Assembly: GCA_019188255.1 (NCBI GenBank)
Contig: JAETXT010000004.1
Location: 3,100,001-3,164,000, forward strand
DNA: 64,000 nucleotides
Reading direction: 5' to 3'
DNA from: Verticillium longisporum
Taxonomy: Eukaryota; Ascomycota; Sordariomycetes; Glomerellales; Plectosphaerellaceae
Position numbers and translations under genes: made by a program. How positions within the stretch are numbered: position 1 is the stretch's first letter; every line of letters begins with the position of its first letter. Shown here piece after piece: positions 1 through 12,407 of this stretch. Below the pieces are notes generated by a model, which was not told the origin of the DNA, searched no databases, and saw nothing but the letters and a program-made list of their open reading frames with translations.

Positions 1-3000
1 AGTGCTTGGAACAAACTGGCATTGACCGGCATCGAGCGATCCTTGACGACGTCATCGAACACCTTGCGAGCGCCCTCCATATCATGGAGCACGCAACCGC
101 GTGCGTGAATCAGAGAGGCGTAGTGCACGGGCTCGGGCTTTTGCCCGGAAGCGCGGATTGTCTCGAGTACCTTCTCAGCAGCATCCATGTCGACAGGCTC
201 CAGCGTGGCGTGGGTGTCGACAAGGAGCTTGTTGGTGTGTGCCGTGGGCATGATGCCCCTGGCCACCATGCGCTCGTAGTAGGCGAGAACCTTGGACTTG
301 TCACGCTTGGTGGTCAGGAAGAACTGCATCATGCTGTTGTAGGGTGCAGGGCGCGCCTTGTAGTTGGGCATCGCCTCCATCTCATCGAAGAGCTGCTCGG
401 CAAACTTCTCATCACTCACACGGCACAGGGCGTTGACAATGGTACCGTAAGTGACCGAGGTGGGCTTGATGTCGAGTGCACGCATCTCGGCGAAGTAGAA
501 CAGACAGTCGTCAATCCGGCGAGCCTTGCCGAGCTTGCCGATCAGAGCGTTGTAGAGGAATGAGCTGGGCTCAACACCCTCAGCCTTGGCGCGGTGGAAA
601 ATCTTGACAGCCTCGGTGGCTTCGTCGAACGTCTTGATGGATTCCTTGAGGGTGGTGATGTACAGGCCAAAGGTGTTGGCAGACGGCGTTGAGCCCATCT
701 CGAGGAGCTCCTGGTGGAACTGCTCTGCCATGTGGCGGTTGCCCATGGTGAGACAGGCCCCAACCATAGCATCGAGAATCGAGGACCATCCGTAACGGAC
801 CACTGCGTACTGAGGCAACATGGGAACGTCGGTGCGCGCCATGGCGAGAATGTCGTGGCACAGGTCCATCTTGCCGTCGCGCGCAGCAGCCGAGATGAGC
901 TTGGCGTATGTGATGTAGCGAGGGTGGCGGCCCGCCCGGCGCATGTTGCGGAAGCGAGATAGAGCCTCGTTCAGGCGGGGGCCCTTGCGACCGTGGCTGC
1001 CCTCGAGCTCATCAGAGATCATGGACGAACCCTTAAAGTCGGTGTTGTGGGCATAGGGGTCAAAGGTGTCCTCGAAGCTGGAAACGGTAGCCGTGGATCC
1101 GTAGGGAGAGTTGGTGAAGGCCTGCTGAGGACCGCTCGAGACCTGCGGCGCCATCTCACGGGGATCGACGATACCTCGCACGGCCATGAAGCGGTGGATG
1201 AAGTCAAGACCCTCCTCAATCTCCTCGGCGCTCTGCGGGCTGACGGCGCGAATCCTCTGGAACATGAACTCGGACTGGGTCAGTCCCTCAGCAACCTGGC
1301 CCGAGCCGATCATGGCAACCGCAAACATGGCAGCTGGATCAATAAACGCCGGGGTCACCTGCATCTCGGGGGCGCTGAGGACGTGCCAGTACCTAGCGGC
1401 AGCTGCGATATCCCCCTGGCGGACGCTCATGGCCAGGAGTGCCATGGCCGAGGTGGCAGTCTCGGGATAGTTGAGAGGCACATTCGCGAACGCGGTCATG
1501 GCAGTGTACTTGTCACCGCTGTCGGCAGCACGGGTGGCGACATTGTTCATGGCACTCAACCTGTCGACACTGCTTTCGCCCTCAATTAGCTGGGCCCACT
1601 GGAGAGCGTCCTGGAAGATGCCGCGCTCGACAAAAGCCTGGACGAAGCCAGAGCTGACAAGAGCATCCTTGATGTCCGCGGCGCGGACACCATACTCTTG
1701 AATGATCTTCTCGTAAAACTTCATGGCGCCCTCAACCTTGTCGGAGATGACGTAGGCATTGATGACGGCGGCGTAGATGTGCGAATCCATGCGGTCCTGA
1801 AGAGAAGCGTCGCCGTTGTCGTCGGCGATGGCAAGCGCACGGTACTCGTCGTAAACCTCGACAGCGCTGATGAGGTCGCCAGTAGCAGCAAACGAAGTGA
1901 TCATGGCGGGGAACATGGCGGCGTAGGGCACAGCTCGGTTCAGCTCCATGTGTTCATAGAGACGGAGCATCTCGGAGCATCGTCCGGCGCGAGCACAGGC
2001 GGTGATGAGCTGGTAGTAAGATTCGGCAGAGTACGCAGCACGGTACGTGGTGACCGACGTCTCAAACATCTTCATGGCCCAGTCCAGAGGATCGTCCTCG
2101 GACAGAATGGCGTGATCGAACTCCTGAGAAGCGAACATGAACTTGCCAGGCTCGTCCATGCCACCGAAGCGAACGCGCTTGTCCTCGAGATCCTTCTTTA
2201 ATGAAGCCACCTCGAGAGAACGCGAGGCAAGGAATCCGACGAGGATGTTGTACGTGTCACTGTCGGGAATCGCCTTCTGCTGGAGCATGTGAGTATAGAC
2301 CTCGCGAACCTTGGAGACGATTTCGTTCTTCTCTGTAGTCAGCTGGATGCGCGACATGAGCAGCGCGTTGTAGGCTCCGGCGATGGGCCTTACACCGGCA
2401 ACTAGCATGGCCTCGAAGACGGCGGGAATCTCAGCCCAGCGACCATCTTGCGACAGCTTGGTCAGGTGGTCCGCATAGGTTTGGGACTGAGGGTCGATCG
2501 GAGGTGTCGCCGAGCGTGCGATGCTCGCCGGGGTGTAGGAGCGCTCGATGTCAGGAGTCAGAGCGCGCTCGAGCAGGGCCGGATCGATGGGTGTCCCGGT
2601 CCTGACTGATTCGGCCACAGCCTCTTCAAGAGCCTCTTGGCGCTCCCTGATCTCAATCTCCTTCTCGATGGCAGCGTTGATGTGAGCGAGGGCTGCCTCG
2701 GCCTCACGCGGGACTGACGGGACGTCTGCATCCTGTGCATGGGCCTCGGCCTCGAGCTGCTCCTCGCTGGCGAGCTGCCTGGCATCGCCTACGAGAATGG
2801 AAGCTGGCGAAGGCTTCCATTCGATCTGCTTCTGAAACTCAAACTGCGTCCATTCTTCCTCTGCGACCTGGCCAGCTGCCCCAGCAGCGGGCTGGTTCTG
2901 GAGATGCTCAAAGTGTGCGTCTAGCACTCCCTTGGTGCTGACCTTTTGGGGCCGATGGTCGAGAGAGAGGCCGGGAGCGGCACGCACGGTATTGAAGGCG

Positions 3001-3190
3001 ACTGGAAGTGGGTGCCCTGAAGACGACCGAAGCGGGTAGTGTGCCTGCGGGCGAAGGAGGGTCGGTTCTGGGAGTTGAGGGCGTGAGGGTGTGTGACGGC
3101 GACAAGAGACTGGGCGTATCCGTGGCCGAATGACTTTGCGATTCCTTGACGGAAAAGAGCCTGGTGCAGGTTGCCAAAGATGGTGGGCAT
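1..3190 (-). CDS. Mitochondrial PPR-repeat protein, PET309/cya-5-like (3' end outside window)
   Basis: The minus-strand frame runs from an ATG at 3190 (an in-frame TAA lies directly upstream) to the left edge, more than 1,050 codons. The N-terminus is rich in Arg, Ser and His with few acids, as in a mitochondrial presequence. The remainder carries many degenerate pentatricopeptide repeats, for example motifs beginning YNALLMSRI, YNALIGKLGKARRIDD and YNSMMQFFLTTKR, which are helical hairpins that bind organellar RNA. Length and layout fit the fungal PET309/cya-5 family, which supports COX1 mRNA translation in mitochondria; that assignment is inference from family knowledge. The presequence frame and the repeat frame are offset by one base near 2997-3004, and no intron of workable length bridges them, so one base appears to be missing. 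The stop codon lies outside the window. Confidence 0.85.
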
Positions 3191-6100
3191 TTAGACGGAG
3201 GGAAGGGAGGGGATCTGGAACGTGTTAGTCCAGCAACACGCAGAAAGTGCCTGAGGTTTGAGCTGGGCGCGAGACGTATCACGAGCGATATGCTGATGAT
3301 GCTTTGCCACGACATCCGAGGAAGCCGTGTGCATCAGGCTCGAATACGAGAGGGCAGCTGACAAGCAAAGGCCTGAGGCCGGTGATGGGGGCGGGTGGCA
3401 CTCACGAAGGAAGGGTATATGCGCGATTGCAGGTTCATTTGACAGCAGCTGGGCCGTCAAACACACGCGCGTACCGGATTGATTGATGTAATGATGGGTT
3501 TGGGGGGGATAGAAATGGCGTGTTGAATGAATAGGACGATGCAGGGAAAGAATGTGCGAAAGGACCGCTGAAGAGGAAAAAGTGTGTGGGTGAGCGATCG
3601 AGGAAGTCCGGGTCGTGATGATGGAGGGAGGATCTGGGTTGGTGGAGGTACTTGGGTACCTTGGTACTTTTGGTACCTGCTGGGGAGTGGCCCTCGCTAG
3701 GTACTCCTGCAGTCGTGACCGGGGGGTGGCAGGGTGGGGATGGAGGAGGGGCCACCAACGGTAATGCTGCGGGAAGACGTGGTGATGATGAGCAAGGAGG
3801 AAAGCAGTGATGGGCGAAGAGCTGGCAGGAAATGGCAGGGCCTGGCAGGCTTGTGGGGCCGGCTCTCTGACGCATCCAAGACTGGGGAAATTTTTCGCGT
3901 GGACTCGGGAGGAAGGCACCAGTGGCAGGTCGGCATTGGTGGTAGAACGGGGCGAAGCCTGCCCTCCAAGCTCCTGCCCTGGCCGGTACAGGGAAGGTGC
4001 GAGGGAGCCAGCTGTGACCCAGGCAGACGGCAAGACGCGTCCTGAGGCCGACTGGCCGAGGGTGTTCGGACTCTTGCCTGCGCCGCTTGGCCGTGCCCGC
4101 CACAACTTGCTTTTGGCAGTGCATTTGCTTCTGATGACCCAAGAGGCCGAACAGCATTGGGTCGGCAGCTCCAGAAGCACTGTTCTTGACATGGCGAGGC
4201 CGTCCCCATCAGCTCGCGCAAACCCAATCGCCTTTTCCAGGACTCAGCTGCTGTCAGGGGCATGCACGGCCTAAGGTACAGGAAGGTATCTCGCTCAGTA
4301 GACTGGACAACCCGGGACTTGGAATTGGACCTGGACCCCCGAATCAGGACGTCGTCGAGTCGCGCTGGCACTGGCGCTCGATCCGCATGTCGACGTGCGC
4401 GTCATCACCAATACACCGATATCACCGGCCGGGGGCCGAGGGGGGCAAAAACATGATCACGGAGGATCCAATGCCATACTCTCCCTTCTGTTCCCGTCCA
4501 GCCGGTTCTTCCCCCGCAGATCGGGACGCAGATGCGCGCCAGGCTGCCATGGCCACAAAGCTCTCGTCACATTCAACGGTCAGCCTGATGACGATACTGG
4601 CTTGTCGCCTGAGGATGCATTTTTCCACCGGGTGTATGCATATCTCGTACTTCGCATTTTGAGCATGTGTCCAGGGCCTCCCACCACAGCTTCGACGCTG
4701 CTGACATTTTCGCGGCTTGCTGAGGGCTGTCAGAGTTCGACACCAGGAGCGGATCAGCGGGGCACGCGACAGATTCAGGCCATTCAGGGCCTTCTCTCAG
4801 GGGGCTGTCCCCTGTAATCCGTCCCCTGCAAGTTCCCCCCATGGCGAGAAGAACCCGGCAGCCCTCTCGCTCGGGACCAATGAGGTGGCTATGTCACAGG
4901 GAGAAGCCGGAAGGCGCGGGCGCCCCGCCTCCCTAGTGGCCCTGTCGGCATGCACCCAGCTGTCCGGTGCCCCCTTTTACGACGATGCCTTCAACTCGAG
5001 CCCCATTGGTGAATCATCGACCCTTGGCCTGCCCCCCTCGGCCCCGCCATCTCTCCCAAGCTGGCGAGCAGAGATTTGCCCCTCGACCTCGAAACGGCAG
5101 TGTTTCGAGAAGCCATCTCAGATTGAGCCCCCTTGAAATCAAATTATCCCCTATTTCGGGGAACGGAGGACTCGAGGCACAACATGGCCTCTGCGCTCTG
5201 CCGGCGAGGCAGATCCAATCTGCGACGCCCCTCCGAGACCCTGAACACGGACGAGGCGCAATCTGCTCGGTCATCTTCTCGAAGATGACAGAATGTCGCT
5301 TGTTGGTCACACAAATGGGGGACTTCTTGACCCTGTCCCGAAGCGGTTTGTTCGCTCGGTCGGTCGGTCGGTTCTCTAGCCTTCCCGCCGCATCCAGCCC
5401 GTTCAGCCCGTCCAAGGATCCCACGCGACAGAAAATCAAGCTTGCAAGGTCTCTTGGGTCTTCATTAGGGCAACTGGACCACTGGCACCCTCCACCTTCT
5501 GCCTGTCACATGGGCACGGTTAACGAAAATGAACCGCCGGCGCGCGGGCACCAGGCCGTGTGTTGCCCTCTTGGTGGAAGTACATGGTTACAGGCAAAAG
5601 TTTCGATAGCCTGTCAGGTATCGATAAACCCTGCATGTGGGGCACGCTTAGAAGGTACAAAAGCTGACGTTCCTTTCCTTGCACAAAATTATACCACCTA
5701 AATAAGGCTGGTCTACGAGCCAATGAGATATAGATAAGATGCCAGGGCGGTCGATGGGGAAGTCATCAAAATGACAGGCCCCCTAGTCGGTACACATCCC
5801 ACAGTTGAAACAAATAGCACTTGATGGTAGTAGCCTTCTGTCCGAACACCGATGCGGTTCGGGCTTTGCGGCTTACTCCCGGGTGCCCGTCGTAGCGCCA
5901 TCGTCCCAGGACAGCCAGGCGGCGGCGACTTTCTGTCTGACAAGAGCCTTGCTTGGGTCGCGGACACTTATTTGTCCGCCAGGCACTACGCACTCGCGCA
6001 GCGCATGTGTATGTATGTATGTATGTATGTATGTATGTGCGCGCCGTTGTCTGGTCGCTGAACCTTTCGTCATTCTGCATCTGCAGGAGATGATGGGCCA

Positions 6101-6602
6101 TCCGCACGCGTGCGTTGGATCCCGCGTGGGGCACGCCGGCTGCATGACGATCCGCTGGACGCTCCCACTGTCTCTCCAACGTCACAGGCTCGGTCACATT
6201 GTAATGAGTGCATGTAGGGGTGTTTGAGTTTCGATTGAGTCTTGAATGAAAGGAGGGGGTTACTCGCTTCTACCCGTTGACAATAGACAACAGCAAGGGA
6301 AAACCCGCCAGTGATCGCCTGGCGTGTCGTTCCAACCCCCCCCTTTCCCCTCTCAACATGTCTATGATCCAGATATACCCTCCATTCAGGAGTGTCCTGG
6401 CCGTTGTTGTGTCCGCTGAGGACCCCCCCCCGACCCCTTGTATAAACATCAAACGCCGTCGCTGCAAACCCAAAAAAAAATCCCCTACCGTCCATCCCTT
6501 GCGTGCCGGCAAGGGGAAAACGGCTGCCGCATTCCAAGTGCCAACCCGAGACCACTGCATATCTTAACATGACCCCCCGTTTCCGTCGAGGAACGCCAAT
6601 CT
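3191..6602. other. Intergenic region without a convincing gene
   Basis: This 3.4 kb lies between the PPR gene start and the 3' end of the small CRIB-like gene. Open frames exist on both strands, but they are low-complexity, overlap one another and have no recognisable domains. It contains several GGTACC/TACCT-type short repeats around 3645-3710 and the tetranucleotide tract at about 6007-6038. The first part presumably holds the PPR promoter and 5' UTR. Confidence 0.6.
6007..6038. repeat. Microsatellite (GTAT)n
   Basis: About eight tandem copies of a four-base GTAT/ATGT unit lie in intergenic DNA. It is a simple sequence repeat and a likely length-variable marker. Confidence 0.95.
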
Positions 6603-7057
6603 CTATAGTGTGGCCCGCGGCTTGACGCTCATGAGCGGCGCAGACTTGCTCGCCGTGATGCCGCTTCGCGCTGGCTCTTCGACCTCGTCGTCGTCGGGGT
6701 CTGAGATGCCGATGCGGCTCGCGACCGCTTGCTCCTTCATCAGGGAGAGTCTGTCCGAGTCAGCATTGGGTTGTTCGTCCAAATGGGGGGTAAAAAGAGG
6801 GTTGGGAGGTAAACGTACTCGTCGGCGCTGACGCCAGCCAGGTCCATGTTGACCTTTTGAAAATCAAAGGGCGCCGACTAGGAATGATTAACAAGTTGGT
6901 CTGATAGAAGAATTCATTGCGTGCGTAGACTCACGATGACAAGTCGGGGCTTCTCCTCCTTGCGCCTCGGCAGGCTCATCATCTTGTGGACCCGCATGTA
7001 GAATCCCCTGATACCATCGGGGGAAGCCGACCTCGTCTGGGTAGCAAACGCAACCAT
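6603..7057 (-). CDS. Small CRIB-like protein, 109 residues, three exons
   Basis: Three exons (7057-6935, 6877-6819, 6750-6603) join in frame to give 109 residues. The introns of 57 and 68 nt have GT-AG ends. The first exon carries a basic patch (RRKEEKPR) followed across the splice junction by LVISAPFDFQKVNMDL. This resembles the ISxPxxFxH core of a Cdc42/Rac-interactive binding (CRIB) motif, but the second His of the consensus is absent. The C-terminus is acidic and then basic (DPDDDEVEE) and ends in KPRATL. Proteins of this size with a single CRIB-like motif act as small Rho-GTPase partners in polarity, so that role is an inference. A purine GA repeat lies just upstream in the 5' region. 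Splicing is well supported by frame; function is tentative. Confidence 0.65.
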
Positions 7058-9341
7058 AGTGTCGATGGTGGTGGTGAAAGTTGTAAGAAAAAAAATAGGG
7101 GGAGGATTTGCTCCTGATTTTCCAGTTGTCTGAGGAAGAGAGAGAGAGAGAGAGAGAACGGCCTGCGTTGCTACTGCTGTTTGCTGTTGCTGTCGGTTGC
7201 TCGTGTGGCGTATGATACCACTATATCGATTCCAGGAGGGCAAATAAATTGGTGCTACCGTGGGGCGAGACAAGGACCAAGGACGATATGCCGGAGCGCG
7301 TTGTTGGTGATGGGGGCTCGCGTTTGTGTTTTATCTTGTCTTGTGGGATAAGTGAGGGTGAAGTTGTCGCAGATGCAGACAAGATGAGAGGGAATGAAAG
7401 AGTGTGTTGGTTGGACGAGTTGGTTGCTATGACGAAAGGGCGCCGAAGCAAAAGCAGGAGAAGGGACGGGTGATGGTGGGATGTATATAGCTTCCTCCCT
7501 CACGGTTCACCTCTTCCCTTGTGGTGAGACAGCCTTTCCATCGGCTGCGAACGATCAGGTCTGCGTTCCAGAGGTGGGTTGGACAGGTTCACTAGCGTCA
7601 TGTACGTGTTGGGTGTAGGTGTTTAGGGAACTCTGTTCTCTCTCTCGTCCCGTCTCTTGGGACGAAAGGGGGAGAAGGGGGGGGTGGTGTGGGCTTTGGG
7701 ACGGGTTCGTTCGAGATGAGGAATGTTCATGCGTCGCAGACGGTGTCTGCGTGCGGCGGCGTGCAGAGGGGCGGTATTGGGATGCAGGGTCCAAGGCACG
7801 ACAGGGCTCGCTTGCGACGAAAGGGTGAACGATCCCGAGAACGAGAGACCGCACGCTGTCATCATGCGCATGTTTTTTTCTGTCATTGTCTCTGTGCAGG
7901 CGCGAAGAGAGGAGGTGAGCGCGGGTTTCTCCTTTCCTGGCCAGTGTCTGAAACCTGCCGCGTGCGTTTGTCCTCTCATGCTCCCTCATATTGTTGTTTC
8001 GATTTGGGGGGGTGGTGAGAACGGGCCTCACCCAACCCAACCCGTTGTAGTGAGTGAGCGGCTCGCTAGCTGGTACAGGTCTGGCCCAGGCACCGTACCT
8101 TACAGCGCTTCACAGCGCGTGAGGCCTGGAGTGGGGGGGAGCGGCTTCACGGTTCCAGATGCTACGCCGGCTGGGCCCTCTTCACCCCCATTCCACCCAC
8201 TCACTCGCTGCCACTCTACACCAGGCGCCCCTAAGAGGACCCAGATGGCTCTAGATTGGGGGGTTCTGTCTCTCCTTTGGGCGACCTGCCACGCGTGGAG
8301 AGGGGTTGCGTTGGTGCTGTCTCTCTCTTGCTCGCCCGCCCCCACCATCGTTCATGCGAGCGTTCGGTTGGATGGATTGGGGAGTGAGGGTGGTTCAAGT
8401 CAGAGGAAGCGTGTGTCGGGTTAAGATTGGATGAATGCGGGAGATGTGATGCATGGATTTGACTCGGTGGCCCGCGATCGGTTGGCCTGAATTGGGGACA
8501 GCCTGCCCGATTCAGGTTGATGGCCCTGTTAATCGTGGGCGAGCGATCTGCGCTTGCGATATTGATGGCAGATCTACTCGAGACGCTGGACTACATGCTG
8601 TAGATCATGACGGGCGGGGGGGCCGACAAAGGTGACAAAACCGGTAGATCGGACTATCTGCAGATACCGTTGTGGGCAAGCGGGTGTTGGCCAACGTCGC
8701 GCCTCAGAGTCAGTTAGGGGCCTCGTGAGGTTCACCACCTCGGTTCCCTCCTCTCCTCTGGCGTTCTGTTTCTTTGCGTCCTCGGAAACAAGGGAATGAA
8801 GAGACACTCGCGGCAGCTGGCGCTCGTTCCCCTCAGTTGGTGCTTGCAACAAGCAGCTTCCGTGTTCGTCTCAATTCCTCCGACTACCAGCGTGACGGGT
8901 TTCGGGTCTCACACGACCTTCCAAACCGAAGCCCAAGCGCGGCAAGCGACGCTCGAGCTCTAGCACCCTCCTCCAGCTGGTCGTTATCTCACGAACCATC
9001 GAGAGAAGAAAACATGTCCAAAAAAAAAAGGTCGAGAGGACTGATGCAGGGACTTTAAGCGGTTTTTTTTTTTAAAATTAGCTTGTGTGTTCTGATCGTC
9101 ACGGGCAAGACAAACACCCGCCATCTGAATCACGTCTTGGGAGTGTTCCGTGGTCTCGACGTCGTTCCCTACAGCGAGTCTCTCCAAGTCGGACCCCTAG
9201 TTTATCGAGAAAGCCGAGGGGGCTTGGGCCTGGCCTCTGTGACGACCTCTCTGACAACTGCCGGTGTTCTCTCCCCCCCCCTCCTTTCACCTCGCGGCCA
9301 ACATCAGACCCGATGCCCCATGTCTGAGATATTGTGTACCA
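7058..9341. other. Intergenic region without a convincing gene
   Basis: This is 2.3 kb between the start of the CRIB-like gene and the 3' end of the aldehyde dehydrogenase gene. It includes the GA/TC dinucleotide tract near 7136-7157 and short poly-A/T runs near 9018 and 9063. Open frames on both strands are compositionally odd and lack domains. The left part is probably the promoter and 5' UTR of the CRIB-like gene. Confidence 0.6.
7136..7157. repeat. Dinucleotide repeat (AG)n
   Basis: About eleven AG units lie 80-100 bp upstream of the CRIB-like gene ATG. Read on that gene's strand this is a CT-rich tract, common in fungal promoters and 5' UTRs. Confidence 0.9.
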
Positions 9342-10865
9342 TTATTTCGGGTAGTCCTTCAGATGGAAGCTCTTGAGCTTGACAAAGGCCTCGAACCCGA
9401 ACCGGCTGAGCGTCACGCCCTTGCCGGAGTTCTTCCATCCGGTCCAAGCGAGATCCTAGAGGGAAAGAAAGAATGTTTGTTAGCCTGGGAGACAAAAGAT
9501 ACGAGGAACATGCCAGACTTACGGGACTCGGGTAATCAGCCCTGTTGACGAATACGGTACCTGCCTCGACGTGCTCCGCCAGTTCGTACCCCTTGTCCGT
9601 GTTCTTGGTCCAGATGCTTGCCGTGAGCCCAAACTCGCTGTCGTTCATCAGCTTGACCGCCTCCTCGTCACTCGACACCTTCTGCACAGGCAGCACGGGG
9701 CCAAACGTCTCCTCCGTCATGACCGTCATGCTGTGGTCCACGCCCGTCAGCAGCGTCGGCTTGACAAAGTTGCCCTTGGGCGGCAGGTTGGCGAACGACT
9801 CGTTCTCGGGCGTCGCATCCCTGGCGCCCTTGTCCAGGGCATCCTTGATGTGCGCCTCGACCGTCTCCTTTGACCGCTTCGAGATGACAGGGCCAATTTG
9901 TGTGGCCTTGTCAAAGGGTTCACCGAGCTTGTAGCCCGCAAGGACCTTCTGTGCCGCCTCGACAAAGACATCGTGCACACTCTCGTGGACGTATACGCGC
10001 TCGAGCGAGCAGCAGCTCTGGCCCGAGTTGAAAATGGCACCGTCAACAATCTCCTCGGCTGCCCAGGCGACGTCAACGTCGGAACGCACATAAGCGGGAT
10101 CCTTGCCGCCAAGCTCAAGGCCGACATTGACAATGCGGTCTGAGGCTGCAGACTGGATGGCAAGACCACCGGCGACAGAGCCTGTAAAGGCGACGGCCTT
10201 GATGAGGGGTTGCGGACAATGGTCTCAATCTGCGTCGGCGAGCCGGAGTGGAAGTACTGCAGCACGCCCGAGGGAGACCCGCCTCCTCGAAGCTCTTGGC
10301 GACCTGCTCGACGATGGTGGGGGTCTGGGGCGACGGCTTCAGGATGACCGTGTTTCCGGCCAGCAGCGCTGGAATGAGCGAGTTGACCAGGATGAGGTAG
10401 GGGTACTTGCCGATAGTTAGCAAAGGGAGAGACATCAGGGGAAGGGCTAGTGCAGCCTACGTTCCAAGCAAAGATGACAAGAATAGGTCCCACGGGAACC
10501 TTGCGAATGAAACGCTTGAACCCCTTCTCCGCCTCCCCATCTGTGTCCTTGAGAACGTCGTCACTGATCTTGAGGAGGTAGTCGGCACGCTTGATGGCGG
10601 TCGTGACTTCGCCAGGCGTATACGAAATGGGACGGCCCATCTGGACGGTCAACTCCTGACCGAGATCATCCTTCTTGTCAGCGAGAGACTTGAGAGCCTT
10701 CTTGACGATCTCCTGCCTCTCGGCGAGAGTCGTCTTGCGCCATGATTCAAAAGCGGTGGTGGCGGTGATAGGGAGGTTGTCTAAGTCAGCCTGGGAGATG
10801 CCACTGCGGGTGAGGATGCCCTCGTTCGTGCTGGGCGAGATGGTGGTCAAGGTTTCAAGCGACAT
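9342..10865 (-). CDS. NAD(P)-dependent aldehyde dehydrogenase (two apparent 1-base frameshifts)
   Basis: The exons are 10865-10461, 10405-9523 and 9455-9342, with introns of 55 and 67 nt. The product is a standard aldehyde dehydrogenase of about 460 residues that would oxidise an aldehyde to the acid with NAD(P)+. Visible landmarks are the FAWNYPYLILVNSLIPALLAGN cofactor-fold segment split by intron 1, the glutamate motif ELGGKDP, the nucleophile region FNSGQSCCSLERVYVH and the late EETFGPVLPV motif. It resembles uncharacterised ALDH groups rather than a named metabolic enzyme. Two segments are out of frame by one base, near 10268-10276 (after EEAGLP) and 10206-10209 (after TIVRNP), each in or beside a C/G run. 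The conserved sequence resumes in the next frame, so missing bases in the assembly are likelier than true loss. The gene shares a 397-bp divergent promoter with ESF2. Confidence 0.85.
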
Positions 10866-11262
10866 CTTGGTCAAGTGATTTGATGTGTTTGTAGATGGAG
10901 AGATGAATTACGATTCTCCTCTTGAGGAGGAGGAGGCAAACGTTTGTGGCCACAACTTGTCGATGCGGTACCTGATTCAGGGCGTGTGAGATCACTGAGG
11001 GGCAACAGTGCCCCGCCATCGTGCACCGCGACCGGCGACGCCACTGGACGTTGCTCGATAAGGGAGGCTCTCCGATTAGATAAGAGCCGGCAGCAATCGC
11101 GCTGGGGATCCACCAAAAATTTGCTCCGAATCTCCAACTGCAGACTGATGATCTTTAGCATCACGACAATTCGATACCTCGCGCACTGCTCAGAATTGCT
11201 GCCTCTTTTGCTCTTCTTACGCCTTCTCGTACACCCAAATTATCGGTTCAAAGACCTTTAGT
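10866..11262. promoter_or_regulatory. Divergent promoter between aldehyde dehydrogenase and ESF2
   Basis: This 397-bp space separates two head-to-head start codons (10865 minus, 11263 plus) and so must hold both promoters and 5' UTRs. A pyrimidine-rich stretch lies just before the ESF2 start. No specific factor site was identified. Confidence 0.6.
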
Positions 11263-12210
11263 ATGGCTCCCGAAAAGAGGAACGAGTTCCTCGACGCCGA
11301 GGACAGCGACGACGACCAGAGCCAGGGCTACGATTCGGAAGCCGAAAACCTGCAAAAAGGCAGCCGCACGTCCAAGCGCAGAAAGGTCGACGAATCCGAC
11401 GATGAAGACATCCTCTCAGACAACGTGTCTGCACACCTCAGTGACGCACCCGGCTCCGGGGCCGACGACGATGTCGACAACAGCACATCCAAGTCCTCCA
11501 AAAAGTCCAAGCCGTCCCTGCCCGCGCCGGCCTCCAAGGCCCTCTCTCACAAGAACCTCATCGCCTCCGAGGCCGCCATCCGCAAGTCCGGCGTCGTCTA
11601 CCTGTCCCGTATCCCGCCCTACATGAAGCCCCACAAGCTGCGCACGCTCCTGACGCCGCACGGCGCCCTGAATCGCATCTTCCTCCCGCCAGAGGACCCC
11701 GCGGCGCACACGCGCCGTGTGCGCGCCGGCGGCAACAAGAAGCGCCTCTTCACCGAGGGCTGGGTCGAATTCGTCAATAAGAAGGACGCGAAGCGCGCGT
11801 GCGAGCTTCTCAACGCGCGGCCGCTGGGCGGCAAGAAGGGGTCGTACTACCGCGATGACATCTGGAATCTACTCTATCTGAAAGGTTTCAAGTGGAACAA
11901 CCTGACGGAGCAGATTGCGGGCGAGAACGCGGAGAGGACGAGCAGGATGCGCGCCGAGATTGCTAGGACGACAAAGGAGAACAAGGAGTTTGTGGCCAAC
12001 ATTGAGAGGGCAAAGGTTATTGATGGTGTCAAGGCGAGCAAAGAGAAGAAGAGGAAGAGGGCGGACGGCGAGGACAGCCAGCCGTCGAAGGCTGGTGCTA
12101 CGTCGGAAGAGAGGCCGATGACGTTCAAGCAGGTGTCGTTGGCGAAGAGGAACACGGGGGCAGACTCGCAGCCGGAGCACGTCACAAGGGTGCTGAGCAA
12201 GATCTTCTAA
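11263..12210 (+). CDS. ESF2: Pre-rRNA-processing protein ESF2 (ABT1 family)
   Basis: An intronless 315-residue frame. Residues 1-90 are acidic and Ser/Lys-rich (EDSDDDQSQG, DESDDEDIL), typical of nucleolar proteins. An RRM-like RNA-binding domain spans about residues 108-215, starting GVVYLSRIPPYMKPHKLR and including GWVEFVNKKDAKRACELLN and YYRDDIWNLLYLKGFKWNNL, the hallmark of the Esf2/ABT1 family. A basic coiled segment and a C-terminus in RVLSKIF complete the usual architecture. In yeast Esf2 joins the small-subunit processome and stimulates the helicase Dbp8 during 18S rRNA maturation, which is taken from family knowledge. It converges on NMD3, another ribosome-biogenesis gene, about 200 bp downstream. 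Confidence 0.95.
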   Translation: MAPEKRNEFLDAEDSDDDQSQGYDSEAENLQKGSRTSKRRKVDESDDEDILSDNVSAHLSDAPGSGADDDVDNSTSKSSKKSKPSLPAPASKALSHKNLIASEAAIRKSGVVYLSRIPPYMKPHKLRTLLTPHGALNRIFLPPEDPAAHTRRVRAGGNKKRLFTEGWVEFVNKKDAKRACELLNARPLGGKKGSYYRDDIWNLLYLKGFKWNNLTEQIAGENAERTSRMRAEIARTTKENKEFVANIERAKVIDGVKASKEKKRKRADGEDSQPSKAGATSEERPMTFKQVSLAKRNTGADSQPEHVTRVLSKIF

Positions 12211-12407
12211 AGTATGGCGGAAGGGAATCAAGCGTTGTGCCTTTTAATGAATATATGCATCATCAAGCGTATTCAATGGGTTGTGGTATCCACTGTGCGC
12301 CTGATAATGTCATGTCACTCATCATTCGACCATTGTCCTGATTTCGTCATCTCTCATGCATTTTTAGGCAAGGCTTCTGGTTCCTTTCTATCTACCAAGT
12401 TCCCACA

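Noticed and set aside
6..2201. Several long plus-strand frames across the PPR gene
   Set aside because: They are antisense shadows of the repeat-rich minus-strand gene; their peptides have no domains.
2999..3024. A 26-nt GT...CAG segment that would restore the PPR frame as an intron
   Set aside because: Too short for a fungal spliceosomal intron; a missing base explains the shift better.
3191..4192. A 333-codon minus-strand open frame directly upstream of and in frame with the PPR gene
   Set aside because: It ends in a stop immediately before the PPR ATG, is Ser/Pro-rich low complexity with no domain, and fits chance openness of GC-rich leader DNA.
7723..8424. A 233-codon plus-strand frame in intergenic DNA
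   Set aside because: No family motif, odd Ser/Val/Cys/Arg composition and overlap with equally open frames on the other strand.
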